39,502 nt of DNA from Chrysochromulina tobinii (Eukaryota > Haptophyta > Prymnesiales > Chrysochromulinaceae): positions 1 through 39,502 of the forward strand of contig JWZX01003165.1 in NCBI GenBank assembly GCA_001275005.1. Reading direction: 5' to 3'. Numbering within the stretch: position 1 is the first letter of the stretch; each line of letters starts with the position of its first letter. Shown piece after piece: positions 19,701 to 30,352 of the stretch. Below the pieces are notes generated by a model. That model had not been told where the DNA came from. It saw nothing but the letters and a program-made list of their open reading frames with translations, and did not search any database. The translations under genes were made by a program, and so were the position numbers.

Positions 19701-22700
19701 GAAGATGACGTTCTGACGGCCGGGGGGCGCACCCAGAAGGTTCTTGCGCAGCTTGTCGAGCTTGGACTCGAGCAGGTCCTGCATGTTCTTGGCCGCGGTC
19801 TGCGCCGAGAAGGCCGCCTGGATCGAGGTGAAGCCGGGGGAGCCGGGTGCGGGCGACTGCTGCGGCAGGCGCGAAAGGAAGCCCTGCACGAGCACCGACT
19901 TGCCCGTGCCCGTCTCGCCGACCATCATCACGTTCGTCGAGTTGTCCACGAGCACCTTGAGCAGGAACTCGAAGCACGTGGTCTCGCCCGTGGGCACGAG
20001 GATCCCAAAGTAGGGCATGCCCTTCTGGTACGTGAACGAGGCCGTCTGCGAGGCCCAGCTGACGAACGCACCATTGTCGGGCGACACGCAGTAGTCGTAC
20101 ACAGTTCCCTCTGTGGGGAACGTCGGGTCGAGCTCCTTGAGGATGCCGCACTCGCGCACGTACTTGTCGAACCGGGCGCGCGACGCGTCCTGCAGGTTGC
20201 CGCCGATGGCCCAGATGAAGCACCAGATGAACCACAGGTTGATCATGTTCTCGAGGCCGCTCTTGCCCGGGCTCACCCCATATTTGGGAAGCAGCGTCGC
20301 GTCGAGCAGGTTGAACATCGAGCGCACGATCTGCGGGGTCTGGCGCGGGCATGCCCACCTTGCACTCCTCGCGCACAAAGTCGATCGCCTTGAGCGAGTA
20401 CTTTGTGAGCAGCTTAGACAGGCGCGCGCCGTGCTGCGGCAGACGCTTGGGCAGCACGTTTTCGACCCACGACCTGATGTAGGGCTCAGTGCCGATGTAC
20501 ACGTACTCCATGTACACCATGCCGCAGCGCGAGACGGTGGCAGGGGAGGCGACGGAGAGGTCGTTCACCTCGAACATCATGTGCTGCGTCTTGGCGAGCT
20601 TGATGCGCTCACCGTTGGAGAGGCAGAGCATCTTATTGTCGTCGAGCACGGTGTTCATGTTCTCGATCCAGAGCGCGTCCACGGGCCCATCGAAGACGAC
20701 CCAGTTCTTGTTCTCGGACTCGTCGGTGACGCACAGGCGCACCAGGTAGGGCACGATGCCATCAGACCACTCCTGCGTCACCGTGTTCACCTCGCCGTAC
20801 AGCTCGCCCATCGTGATCGACTTCGGGTTGAGCCAGTGCTGCTTCGTCACCTCATACTTTGGAGATTCGTCACCGTCGCGCTTGAGCTGCGAGAGCGCCG
20901 CCGCGAGCATGTTCGTGTTCATCGTCTTGCCGGTGAGCGTGAGGCCGACGACCATCACGCCGTGGCGCACGAGCATCGTCTCGAAGAGCTGGATGACCTT
21001 GGCCACGTACGAGGGCACCGGCTGCATCCCGTTGAGCGTGATCTGGCGCTCGATGGCCTTCTGGAGCGTGCCGTAGTCCACATTCGGGATGGTGACTCCC
21101 GGGAAGAGGTCCTGGATGATGGCCACGAAGAGGGGCAGGTCGTGGTACAGGAACTTGGGCACGTTCGAGTCGCGGAGCGCGCGGATGAGGGTGATGTCCT
21201 CGGCAATCTGCGGGTTCTCGCGCTTGAGGCCGCCCGCCATCACGAGCACCGACTTGACGGCGCGCATGCCGAAGTCGTAGTGGTCCTGCTTCGAGAGCTG
21301 CTCCGACGAGAGCTGGTACAGCTTCGTCATCTTTGTCGAGAGCGGCTTCGCCTCGCCGAAGCCCTCTGAGAAGAGCATGATCTCGGCGATCAGCCGGTAG
21401 TCGGGGATCATCATCGCCACCGGCCGGAAGAGCGCCTTGAGGTTGTCGGGCAGCTCGGCGCGGCCGGCATAGCCCGGGTTCATCGTGATGAAGACGCCGT
21501 AGCCCGGGTTGAGGCTGATCTCGCGTCCCTCGAAGATGAAGCGCTCCACCTTCATCTTGACCGCCTCCATGATCGTGAGCACCTGCTGTGCGATCACCGA
21601 GAGCACCTCGATGTCGATGCGGTTGAACTCGTCGAAGCACGCCCACGCGCCCGACTGCGCGAGGCCAGAGAAGAAGCGGCCCATCGTGGGCACGGTGAGG
21701 TCAGGGCCGCAGTTCATGACCACGCACTGGCGTGCGAGGGCCTTGGCGAGGTCCTTGGTCGTCTCGGTCTTGCCCGTGCCCGCGGGGCCCGCGGGCGCGC
21801 CACCCATGCCGAGGTTGAGACCTCCCGTGAGCGTCATGTAGCACTTGTCGGTGAGGGGCGTGACAACGAGGCGCATCGAGTTGCCCAGGTACTCGTACCC
21901 GTACCGGAAGTACGTGTTCGTCTGGCGCAGCGCGCAGTCGTCGACCTCCTCGTCCCACTGGTAGCGCAGCTGCTTCTGCCACTCGAACTCGTTGACCCAG
22001 CCGACCTTTTTGTGCACGAGCTCGGAGTTCGTGTCGCGGCAGTGCACGTCGAGCGTCAGCTTGGCGCCGATGACCTGGCGCTGGTTGGGCTTGAGCTGCC
22101 GGCGTACGATCGAGACCATGTACCCGATCGACTGGATCCACTTCTCCGAGTAGATCTTGAGAGCATCCGGCTTCCCCTCGTCATGGATTTGTGTGAGCGC
22201 CATGTCGACGCCCAACGTCCACTCGATCTGGCCGATCATGATGATCGACTGTGCCGGGAAGCCGAAGAACCACTGGTCGAGCGGCCCGTTCTCGGCGCCC
22301 ATGCGCGCCTCGGAGAACTTGTCGGGGAGGACGAACTCAATCTCGAGCAACCTCAGCCACGCGTTCTTGCAGTTGGTGTAGAGGGCCTCGATCATCGCGA
22401 GCTGCATGTTCATCAGCCACACCTCGACCGGGCCCTCGGCCATCGGGCAGTTGACAAACGGGACGACCTCCGCCTCGCCCGAGATGATGGCGAGCATCTT
22501 CTTGGCGTCCTCCATGTCGCCGAACTGCAGGCGCTTGATGGCGTCGAAGCACTTGATGAGGTGAGGCTGCACCGCGTACGGGTCGCGGGTCTGCGAGAGG
22601 ATCTCGAGCAGCTCGTCGTTCGAGAGGAAGTAGAAGCGCGGGAAAGCGGCGCACTTGAGCTCGAGGTAGTCGTTCAAGCTCTTCTGGATCTCGTCGAGCT

Positions 22701-25700
22701 GCTTGTTCGCGTCGAGGAAGGTGTCAAGGAGCCCTGGCACGGTCACCTGCGCGATCACGTTTGGATTGTCGTGGCACTTGCGCATGCGGTCGATGAAGAA
22801 CTTGTTGATCTTCGTAAACTTTTGCGACTCGGCGGGCAGCTGCTTCTGGATGTCCTCGGCGCCAAAGATGTTCTCGAGGTACATCCACGAGCGCTGGCAC
22901 GTGAGCCACTCGTCGAGCACCTCGGAGAGCGTCGAGAGCTTCTTCTCCCACTCCTCCACCTCCGTCCGGATGCCTCCGACGAAGCGCGAGGCGAGGATCG
23001 TCTGCAGGCCCACCTGCGAGTCCTCGAGCTGAACCACGACCTCATCGATACCGCCCACGATGAAGATGTCCGCCTGGTCACGGTGGTTGAGCGTGACGAA
23101 GCCAATGTCGGCCCAGCCTTTGCGGATCTTCTCGAGCAGCTGCTCGAGGCCGAACTCGCCACTTGCGTTGTTCGAGGTCTCGTTGATGAACTCGGCCTGC
23201 TTCGTGGCGCCGTACGAGAGGAGCTGCTCGAGGGTGAAGGGCGCGCCCGGGTAGTACGACTGGCCGAGCTTGTCGTACAGCTTGGCCCAGTGCCGGTCCT
23301 TGCCCACGACCGCGAGGTTGGCGAGGTCCTGGATGCACGGCATCTGCTCCTTGAAGTCCTCGACGCTCTCCTTGAACATGGTCACCACCGGGTCAGGCAG
23401 CCCATTCGGACCTGGCCGCTTCGAGAGCTTGTGCGCGTCCTTGTAGTTCTGCGCGACCTCCTTGATCAGTTCCTCGACGTTGAGCGCCTTGAAGTCGACT
23501 GCCTTCCAGGCGTACAGCATCTCGTTCCACGTGTCCAGCTTGGACCACAGCTCCATGCGCAGCTCGTACTGCCCCATCGTGTCGTTGAGCTGCTTGAACT
23601 CCTGCGGAGGCTGCTTGAAGGTCTCTTGCATCGCCTTGTAGCCCTCGGCCTTCTCCGCGATGGCGGCCATCTGCTCTTTGGTCGCATGCAGACGCTCAAG
23701 CACCACCTTCGGGTCGACGGTCGGGTCGACGTAGTCGCCGGTCGAGAGGCTCGCCATGATCGACACGAGGTCCTCGTTGAGGTTGGCAATCGACTTGTTG
23801 AGTGTCGCGACCATCTGTTCCATCTTCTCACCCACCGCGCCGTCGGCGGAGCCCGTCTGCTCGGTGAGTTTGTCTCGTGCCTCCTTGAGATCATCCTTCT
23901 TGACGGCATCCGCCGCGGGCACCTTGACCTCGTACATCTCGAGCAGGTCGTACATCTCGTTCACCTGCATCGCGCGGTCCTCCATGTCGTTGCGCTCGAT
24001 GCGGATGCGGTTGAGGTTGTCGCAGTAGTCCGCAAAATCGCGCAGTGAGCGCGGCTGCTCGGACAGGTCGCGAATCCGCATCTGGTACGACGCGAGTGCC
24101 TCGGCGCAGAACTCGCGCGCCACCGACAGCAGCAGCGTACGGCACTTGTTGAGCGTCTCTTGGCAAATGGGCATCAGACCGTTCTTGAGCGTCTTCGTGT
24201 CGACGTGCAGGTTGCGCTCGGTGCCCGAGGTTTTCATCTTTTCGAGATCAATGACCCATTTCTTGATCTGGCCCATGTCCTGTCTTGAACGCCTGCACGG
24301 TCTCCTTGAACGACGTGCCCTCCTGCTGGCGCTCCGCGTACGCGTCAAAGTTGAAGTGCTGGCCGAAAAAGTGGATGACGCGGTACATCTCAAACTCCTG
24401 CGCGTACGCGTACGCGCGCACGAAGTCGGTGGCGACGGCCTCCTGCAGCAGCTTCTGCACCTCGATGAAGCGAGTGTCGTGCCGCACCACCTTCGACACG
24501 TCCGGCCCCTCGATGCGTCCTGAGTGGAAGTACCTGCCAAATTAGGGAGGTCATTAGGGGATCTCATTCAGGGAGGTCATTAGCATCAGGGGAGGCTCTT
24601 AGGGGAGGGCATTAGAAGAGGTACTCACGGCTTGAACGGGCGCATGTAGAGGAGCCGCGGCACCGTCTGCACGTTCGTGATCATCGCCTCGATCATGGTG
24701 ACGAGCGAGGCCGAGAAGGTCTTGAGCGGCGGCGAGAAGAGCGTGTCGTCCTCGCCGTACTCGACCGATGTGATCCAGAGCCCGTTCTTGCGCGGCGTCG
24801 TCATCGTGTTCAGCAGGTTCTCATTCGAGGCGACCGTGAGAAGGTAGCAGGACGAAACGGACATGTAATCCGCGAGCCGGATGAAGTCGCCGAGCATGAG
24901 CGACTCCCCCTGCGCCTGCTTGACCGCGCGCAGCTTCTCCTGCTTCTCCTCGCGCTCCGCCGCCATCGACTTCGAATGCGTCTTCATAGGGAGGGCACGC
25001 TTGCCATCCTCGCCTTCGCCGCCCGTGACCGAGGCGGAGAGCGGGTTATCGTCCGAGAGGCGCGAACGCGAGGTGACGTCCTTGCACACCTTCTCGACGA
25101 GCGCCTGCAGCTTGTCGATGATCTGCTCAAAGGCCTTCGCGGCCTGCAGCTGCTGCTGCTGCTGCTCCTCGAGGAACGCGTCGATCGTCAGGTAATTGGG
25201 TGACGCGGGCGCGAGCAGGCGCGTCTTATCTCCCGAGCGGAGCTCGTAGCACAGCGCGTTGATCTCGAGCAGCGTGCCGCAGAAGGCGACCTTTGACAAG
25301 AAGAGGCGCTTGCACAGCTGGCGCCGGCACGCGTCGAAGAGCTTGTACCGCACGTTCGCGCGCCACAGCCGGAAGATCTTCGCCGCAAGGAAGCTCTTGA
25401 AGAACCGGATCGATGTGAGCACGTTGAAAAAGGTCGACTGCTGCATCCACGACGAGAGTTGCGTGAACTCGGAGGGCGGGACCTCCTTGCTTCCGTTAGA
25501 GGCCCAGCTTCCGCCGAACACGTGCACCACGCCGCACGCGGACATGGTGAAGTACTCGGGATCCGTCTGATCGCGCGACACGACCGTCAGGTCGTACGGC
25601 CGGAACTCGTCGCCCGTCCGAGCGCGGTTGAGGTAGACAAACTTGACGGGGGTGTGGCTGCTATTGCGTGCGAAGAAGTTGGCGGCCTGGTCGCCCGTCT

Positions 25701-25914
25701 TCAGCCGCGCCTCGCCCGTCGCGTCCTCCTCCTCCGCCGATGCGCCCGCACCGGCGGAGCTCTTCGCGAGCTTCGCCTTTTTGAAGGAAGCTTGCATTGG
25801 CTGCTGAGCCATCGCCGTCAGCGACTCCGACGGGCGACGGATGTTGGGCAGGTCATAGTCGTACAGCTCCTCGATGTTGAAAGCGTACAGCGGCGCCGAC
25901 CCCTCCTGCGCCAT
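13791..25914 (-). CDS. Axonemal inner-arm dynein heavy chain (single-headed, DNAH6-like)
   Basis: Motor ATPase of the ciliary inner dynein arm. Exons 25914-24629 and 24533-13791; skipping one base at each of two breaks gives exactly 4,008 residues, close to the family's usual length. The ATG at 25914 has a good context (GCGCCCATGG); an in-frame ATG at 25977 is possible. The tail has RFFKSFLAAKIFRLWRANVR, typical of single-headed inner-arm chains. Nucleotide sites in order: AAA1 GPAGTGKTET (about 1345), AAA2 GLTLTGKT (about 1630), AAA3 GETGTGKS (about 1975), AAA4 GVGGSGRSS (about 2320; Arg for Lys is normal). The stalk helices flank the microtubule-binding domain (about 2580-2850), then AAA5, AAA6 and a C-terminal domain with YECPFYKTNVRAGTLSTAGH, ending in SMTND. 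Frame breaks lie near 24276-24290 and 20335-20338. Its presence implies a motile flagellum. Only one intron in 12 kb. Confidence 0.92.
20335..20338 (-). other. Apparent frameshift in dynein at a G4 run
   Basis: The frame moves by one base here. Dropping one base of the run (CCCC on the coding strand) gives CKVGMPAPDPQIVRSMFNLL, which matches the length and the conserved Asp of the same segment in other dyneins. Most likely a sequence overcall. Confidence 0.75.
24276..24290 (-). other. Apparent frameshift in dynein tail
   Basis: The frame FKETVQAFK upstream and QDMGQIKKWVIDLEKMK downstream differ by one base. Skipping one base gives a continuous coiled-coil-like helix. The exact base cannot be placed. 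Confidence 0.7.
24534..24628 (-). other. Intron of the dynein heavy chain
   Basis: Minus-strand CC|GTGAGT...TTTGGCAG|GTACTT, phase 2, 95 bp, joining RPFKP to YFHSGRIEGPDVSKVV. The body holds repeats of TAATGACCTCCCT, related to the TGATGRCC core of other introns in the window. Confidence 0.85.
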
Positions 25915-26304
25915 GGGCGCAGCACAAAGAGGTACCTTTCGCCAACGGAGACGAGAGTAGAGCGCCGTTGTGGTCATATCGAAACGTCCGATGCCTGCCT
26001 TATCTTTCACTGAGATGCTTTCACTTGGTAAGGGCCGGGGCTTCTGAACAAGACATGATAGCAACAACTCACATGACCCGCCATGGTCTCACGACGCACG
26101 AAATCCGGAACAACACAGGCGAGGTACAAAGCGGAACAGCACTCGTTAACGCACTTGCGGCTATGTGGTGCCCTCTCTGGCACACAACACGACAGCTCCC
26201 ATCTGACGCCTGGTATGTATATACTCCATCTCAAACCGATCGCAAGTGCGAGTTGACAAGATGCACAAGAAGCTCGATCTGCCCACGATCTGTCATTGGT
26301 ATCA
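25915..26304. other. Spacer between dynein start and DNase II 3' end
   Basis: 390 bp that must include the dynein promoter and the DNase II 3' UTR. The uncorrected DNase II frame stays open through it to 26007, but with composition unlike a conserved domain. No gene called. Confidence 0.45.
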
Positions 26305-27872
26305 TCAGTCGCAGCAGCACGAGGCAATCGGTTCGCAGTCGCTCGTCCGCACAGGGCACTTGTGCACGTCGCCCCCGGGCGCCGCGCAGCATTCGCCTCC
26401 CATTTGGATACAGTTGGCCTGCGCGAGGGCACGGATGCCCGGCAGCGACTTCGGGATGTCGCACACGCCGTTTTCCCACACGCAGCCGTGCACTGCGCCG
26501 TACTGTTTGCAGCTGCCCTCGCTCGTGTACGACTCGCCCGAGCCGGAGCAGCACGTCTGTCCCGGGCTGCACGTCGCGTCCGCATGGTAGCAGCAGTTGC
26601 CGGGCGTCGGGCCGGGCTTGGGGGGGGCGGGGGGGCCCGGGGCAGCGACTTCGGGATGTCGCACACGCCGTTTTCCCACACGCAGCCGTGCACTGCGCCA
26701 TACTGTTTGCAGCTGCCCTCGCTCGTGTACGACTCGCCCGAGCCGGAGCAGCACGTCTGTCCCGGGCTGCACGTCGCGTCCGCATGGTAGCAGCAGTTGC
26801 CGGGCGTCGGGCCGGGCTTGGGGGGGGGCGGCGCGGGCGCCCCGCACGGCCCCACCGCCATTGCTGCCGCGTGCATGAGGCCGACAAGGCCCGGCTGCTG
26901 CATGCAAATCGCGAGCCCCGCGCGGCCGAACTGCGACTCGACGTGGTTGTTGTCGAGCGCGCAGAACCAGTCGTCGCTCTCCGTTTTCGCGACCGCCCAC
27001 TTCGAGTGGTCCACCTGGGTGGCATGCACGTCAGGCGGTTCTTCGCCTGGAAGCTGAATGGTCAAGATGTCCGTCACGTTGTAGCCCTCACCAGGCGGTA
27101 CGCAGTAGCCGCCAATGACGCCGCCAGTATTGAGCCACGACTGCGACCACAGGTCCGTCTTGAGCGCGGGCGCGGTGATCAAGTCGAGCATGTCGATCTC
27201 CGCCGCGCTCGCCTTCCCCTGCAGGTGAAGCGTCGCCCACCCGACGTCGATCGTCGTGACTGTCGTGCCCGGTAGTTTCTGCTCCGCGGCGACGGCGTTA
27301 ATGTTGGGCCAGCTCGTGATGTCCAGGCGCTTGTCGTACACCTGCGGGTACGCGTACTGCATCACCAGGGCGATCTCGTTGAGCATCTTGGGCGTGAGCG
27401 ACATGCAGAACGCGTGCTGCCCGTAATACGTCTGGCCGTCGCCGTACTGGTAGCCTGCCTTGACGTACTCGGGGAAGTCGGGGACGCTGTGCTGGACGAA
27501 GAAGGCCGAGGTCTCGTCGAAGGCGAAGAAGCCCTTGGAGTGCCCGTGGGATGAGCTCGATCCCCCGCCGTCGGGCAACTGGTCGTTGTAGAAGACGTAG
27601 TTGGTGACCGAGCCATCGTAGACGCCGGCGAGCTGCAGCCCAAACAGCGACGACGTCTGGAAGACGGTGTGCGCGCCGACGGTCCATGAAGTGGGCGAGG
27701 CAGAGGTGCTGTACACGTACGTGGAGCCGGTGCAGTCGCCGATGCATGTTTTATGGCTCGCGTCCGTCCAGCGCGGATGCTTGTAGAGAAACCACCAGTC
27801 GACGGCTTCGCCGGCTTCGTTGACGCAGCCGAGCTTGGCGGAAATGGCGAGGACGGGCAGAAGCAGTGCCAT
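26305..27872 (-). CDS. DNase II family protein with cysteine-rich tail
   Basis: Acid endonuclease of lysosome-like compartments or a secreted nuclease, by family. The ATG at 27872 gives a signal peptide (MALLLPVLAISAKLG); the frame is open to an ATG at 28055, which would bury the hydrophobic segment. The DNase II signature is clear: NEAGEAVDWWFLYKHP near the N-terminus, YVFYNDQLPD, GHSKGFFAFDE with the first catalytic His (about 111), VQHSVPDFP (about 127-134), and VDHSKWAVA with the second HxK motif (about 288-292). After a Pro-rich linker comes a Cys-rich module (CCYHADATCSPGQTCCSGSG, from about 360), encoded twice because of a 200-bp tandem duplication. Since 200 is not a multiple of three, the second module is out of frame at the G-runs near 26620-26642. 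With a small correction there the protein ends at 26305 in CCCD. Without it, the frame runs to 26007 as junk. Confidence 0.82.
26441..26827 (-). repeat. Near-identical 200-bp tandem duplication
   Basis: Sequence from 26441 to 26627 recurs at 26641-26827 with one difference that I found (26500 G versus 26700 A). Each copy encodes one Cys-rich module of the DNase II tail. G-runs of 8-9 and 7 bases lie at the junction, where the frame breaks. Confidence 0.92.
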
Positions 27873-28388
27873 CCGTGGCGGCAGCAGCAGCAATGGCAGG
27901 AACACCCACAGGAAGCGCCCTCGAGGGAGCGAACGGAGCGAGGCACAGAGAGGAGGCCTTCGATGCCTCGAGAATGAGATCCGAAGCAGACCGGAGTCGC
28001 CGCTGTAACACTCTGTGAACGTTGAGCCGTGAATGCCGACGGCTTTTGGCTCCAATGCTGGAAGTGACCCGAGAGAGCGAGTGCAATTGTACTAAGTACT
28101 CCTTGCAATCTCCTTGTCAGTATTTAGAGTGCTGACCGAAGTGTGCGGAGCCGTCTTTTACTTTTTTTTTGAAACGTGTTGCGAGCGAAGGTGGAGGGAC
28201 AGCGACGAAACTGGACAATGTTTGACTGTTCACTGTTGAGAGCGCGAACGGAATAGAGCGCAGCGGCGGCGCTCCCTCCGGGACCGCGACGAAACTGACG
28301 GACTTCCGTAGTGACGTTTCGCGGTTCACGGGTCGCTCTTCTGTGCTCGCACTTCCTGTCTCGCGAAATTCGCTTCGGAGTGACGACC
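27873..28388. promoter_or_regulatory. Divergent intergenic region
   Basis: 516 bp between the divergent starts of the DNase II gene and the DUF3431-glycosyltransferase gene. A T-run (about 28162-28170) is the only notable simple sequence. No TATA box is evident. Confidence 0.4.
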
Positions 28389-30150
28389 ATGCGCGAGACA
28401 GAGTGGGCGTGCCGTCCGTCGGACCTCACACCCCCACGCACGTCTCCACTTGCATCGACATACACACTCGTGGTCGCGGCTTATGAGTTCACGCCACCGA
28501 GCAAGGAGCGGAGCGAAACGCTGGGCTTCATCTTCCCGAAAGTGGCCGGGGGGTTCGCGATCCACGCAGATCTACCTGCACTGTCAGTCGCGCATCGAAC
28601 ACTGCAGAGTGCCCGTCGACTTGCTCGAGTGCGACGCCATCATAGGCTGCAGCCTGCACAAGCTGCGAAACGTCGGCCGGGAGACACACATCTACGTGCA
28701 CCATCTCAGCTCCTTGCATCTGGTGAATACCTCGCTTCCGACGATGACCTTCTTCACCCAGGAGAACGAGCTCTCCGATCTCGACAAATACTTGCTCGAC
28801 GCGATCGACGGCGTGCTCGATCCGAGCATATGGTTTGTGGGAAGCCAGTCATACGCTTGCTACGGAGGGGCAGGTTGCGGCTACGGAGGTACACGCAACT
28901 TCTGCTGGTCACCCCAAGACCTTGCGCCCGCGATGAACAAGATCTTTTCGATTCTTAACCGCACCTGCCCCAGTGCGCCGTTTGCGTGTGGGCTCCGTGG
29001 GGCTTTCGGCGTGCATCGCGTCGCCATCCTCCGCCACTCGCGAGAGACCTACGGCGCGATGCTTGCGATCACTGAGGACACGCTGCCAGGCCCACCGCTC
29101 CAGGGCTGCAGCAGGAAAGGCTCGAGAAGCAAAAAGTACGGGGATGCTGTGCGCAAAGAAGGAGCGGCGACTTGGTACGGTCATGCGTTTGAACGCATGT
29201 GGCCGTCTATCTTTGGCGCGGGAACCACGGATGTGCGTTGCACCACCGATCCAGATACTATCCTGGACGGGCCACCCTATTTCCCCCCGGTCGTCTGCCG
29301 GAATGCGCAGCTGCGCGACCCTACAGAACGCGCGCTCATGCAGTTGCGTGCTGCCCAGGCGCTGGTCCCGATCGAGGTGGAGAGCCGCTTTGCGAAAGCT
29401 GTGCACAAGGCGCTCAACTCGCCGAGCTCGCGCGTGCCCGAGGGTGCGATCATGGTAAGCGTGGCCAACGAGCAGCATCGCCAGCTACGAGGGGTTGCAT
29501 TTACTGGAGTCGGATCGAGGAATCAGTCGAACTGCTTGCTCGATCGCTTCGTCTCGCTTTGCTTTGGGTTCGAAGACAGCATCGGAAGTTGTGTGTCTGC
29601 CCAGCCAATTGTTGCCGCCGGCGGGCCCTCCCCCTACTACCACAGGTTGGCGTGGACGAAGTGGCACGTGCTTCGTATCGCCTCGAGCTTAGCGACGCAC
29701 GTTTTCTTCATGGACGCGGACGTTGTTCTGTTTGAGAACCCGTGGCCTGCACTCATTGCGGCCGCCAAAAATGTGCTCGGGTACGATGTACTCTTCCAAG
29801 TGGTGGGATTAGGTCGCTCCTGTGCCGTCAGCTGCCCCGATACGACGGGGCCTTCCTTTGTTGGCCACAGCAGCAACGTGTGCTCACGAAAGTTCATCAT
29901 GCCGAGAAGCGGAATGCATCGGTGTTGCCCTACGAATGGCAGCCAGCTGCTGGTGGCCCGAAATAGCGGCCTGGTCCGGCGCGTACTGCAATTCCAGCCC
30001 TGCTTTCGTGCAGGATCAGTCAGGCTGCCCCTCGACCAGAACATCAGCCATGTCGTGCGCTCTCATAACTTCCAGAACCTGCAGACGTGTAAGCTGCCCA
30101 CCACATTCGCAAGCCACTCTGAGAAGGCAATTTTGTTCTTATGGACATAA
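28389..30150 (+). CDS. DUF3431 domain fused to nucleotide-diphospho-sugar transferase
   Basis: 586 residues from the ATG at 28389 if one base is skipped in the G6 run at 28548-28553. The upstream frame supplies TLVVAAYEFTPPSKERS, the expected first strand of a DUF3431 domain; the downstream frame supplies IYLHCQ, LRNVGRETHIYVHHL (about 92-106), RGAFGVHRVAIL and FERMWPSIFG. Without the correction the nearest downstream ATG is 28483 (555 residues). The C-terminal half is a nucleotide-diphospho-sugar transferase-like GT: YYHRLAWTKWHVLRIA, then HVFFMDADVVLFENPWP with the metal-binding DxD (about 442-444), and a late LDQN motif. No signal peptide is obvious. Two carbohydrate-related modules in one chain suggest a role in glycan synthesis; substrate unknown. 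It lies 202 bp upstream of Brr2 on the same strand. Confidence 0.75.
28548..28553 (+). other. Apparent frameshift at a G6 run in the DUF3431 gene
   Basis: Conserved DUF3431 sequence lies in one frame before and in another frame after this run; removal of one G joins them. The shift has the same sense as the two dynein breaks. Confidence 0.6.
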
Positions 30151-30352
30151 AAGTTCGCGGGCTCTGGGGTGTTAACAGCCGAGCGAGCGAGTACCTTAGT
30201 TCTTGTTTGCTATTGACTGTTAACAGCCTTCTTTCACACCGCGTTCTCTTGCTTCTGTGAACACGCACGACCACGCGCTTCAGCTCCACGCGCTGGAGAC
30301 TCACCTTGACTTCACGCGCAAGCGGTACTCACCTTGACTTCACCGCAAACGA
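30151..30352 (+). promoter_or_regulatory. Spacer and probable 5' UTR of Brr2
   Basis: 202 bp. It has two GTTAACAGCC motifs (about 30171 and 30217) and, just before the Brr2 ATG, a doubled ACTCACCTTGACTTCAC (about 30299 and 30328). Confidence 0.45.

Noticed and set aside
20342-20364. A possible 19-nt GT-AG micro-intron in dynein (GTGGGCATGCCCGCGCCAG)
   Set aside because: It would restore the frame, but it would delete residues present in other dyneins at this point. Dropping one base of the G4 run keeps the expected length and the conserved Asp.
16650-24048. Long plus-strand open frames (for example 725 and 678 residues) antisense to dynein
   Set aside because: The minus strand encodes conserved dynein throughout. 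Antisense openness follows from GC-rich third positions.
24280-24304. A second 19-nt GT-AG micro-intron candidate (GTGCAGGCGTTCAAGACAG)
   Set aside because: It also restores frame and has the same length, which is curious, but such short introns are not expected and the single-base correction gives a continuous helix.
26007-26304. C-terminal extension of the DNase II frame to 26007
   Set aside because: This is the out-of-frame reading after the duplication junction; the Cys-rich module continues in another frame to a stop at 26305.
28541-28568. A 28-nt GT-AG intron in the DUF3431 gene
   Set aside because: It would join FIFPK to IYLHCQ, which is attractive, but no other intron here is shorter than 74 bp. 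An overcalled G6 run is simpler. Transcript data could reopen this.
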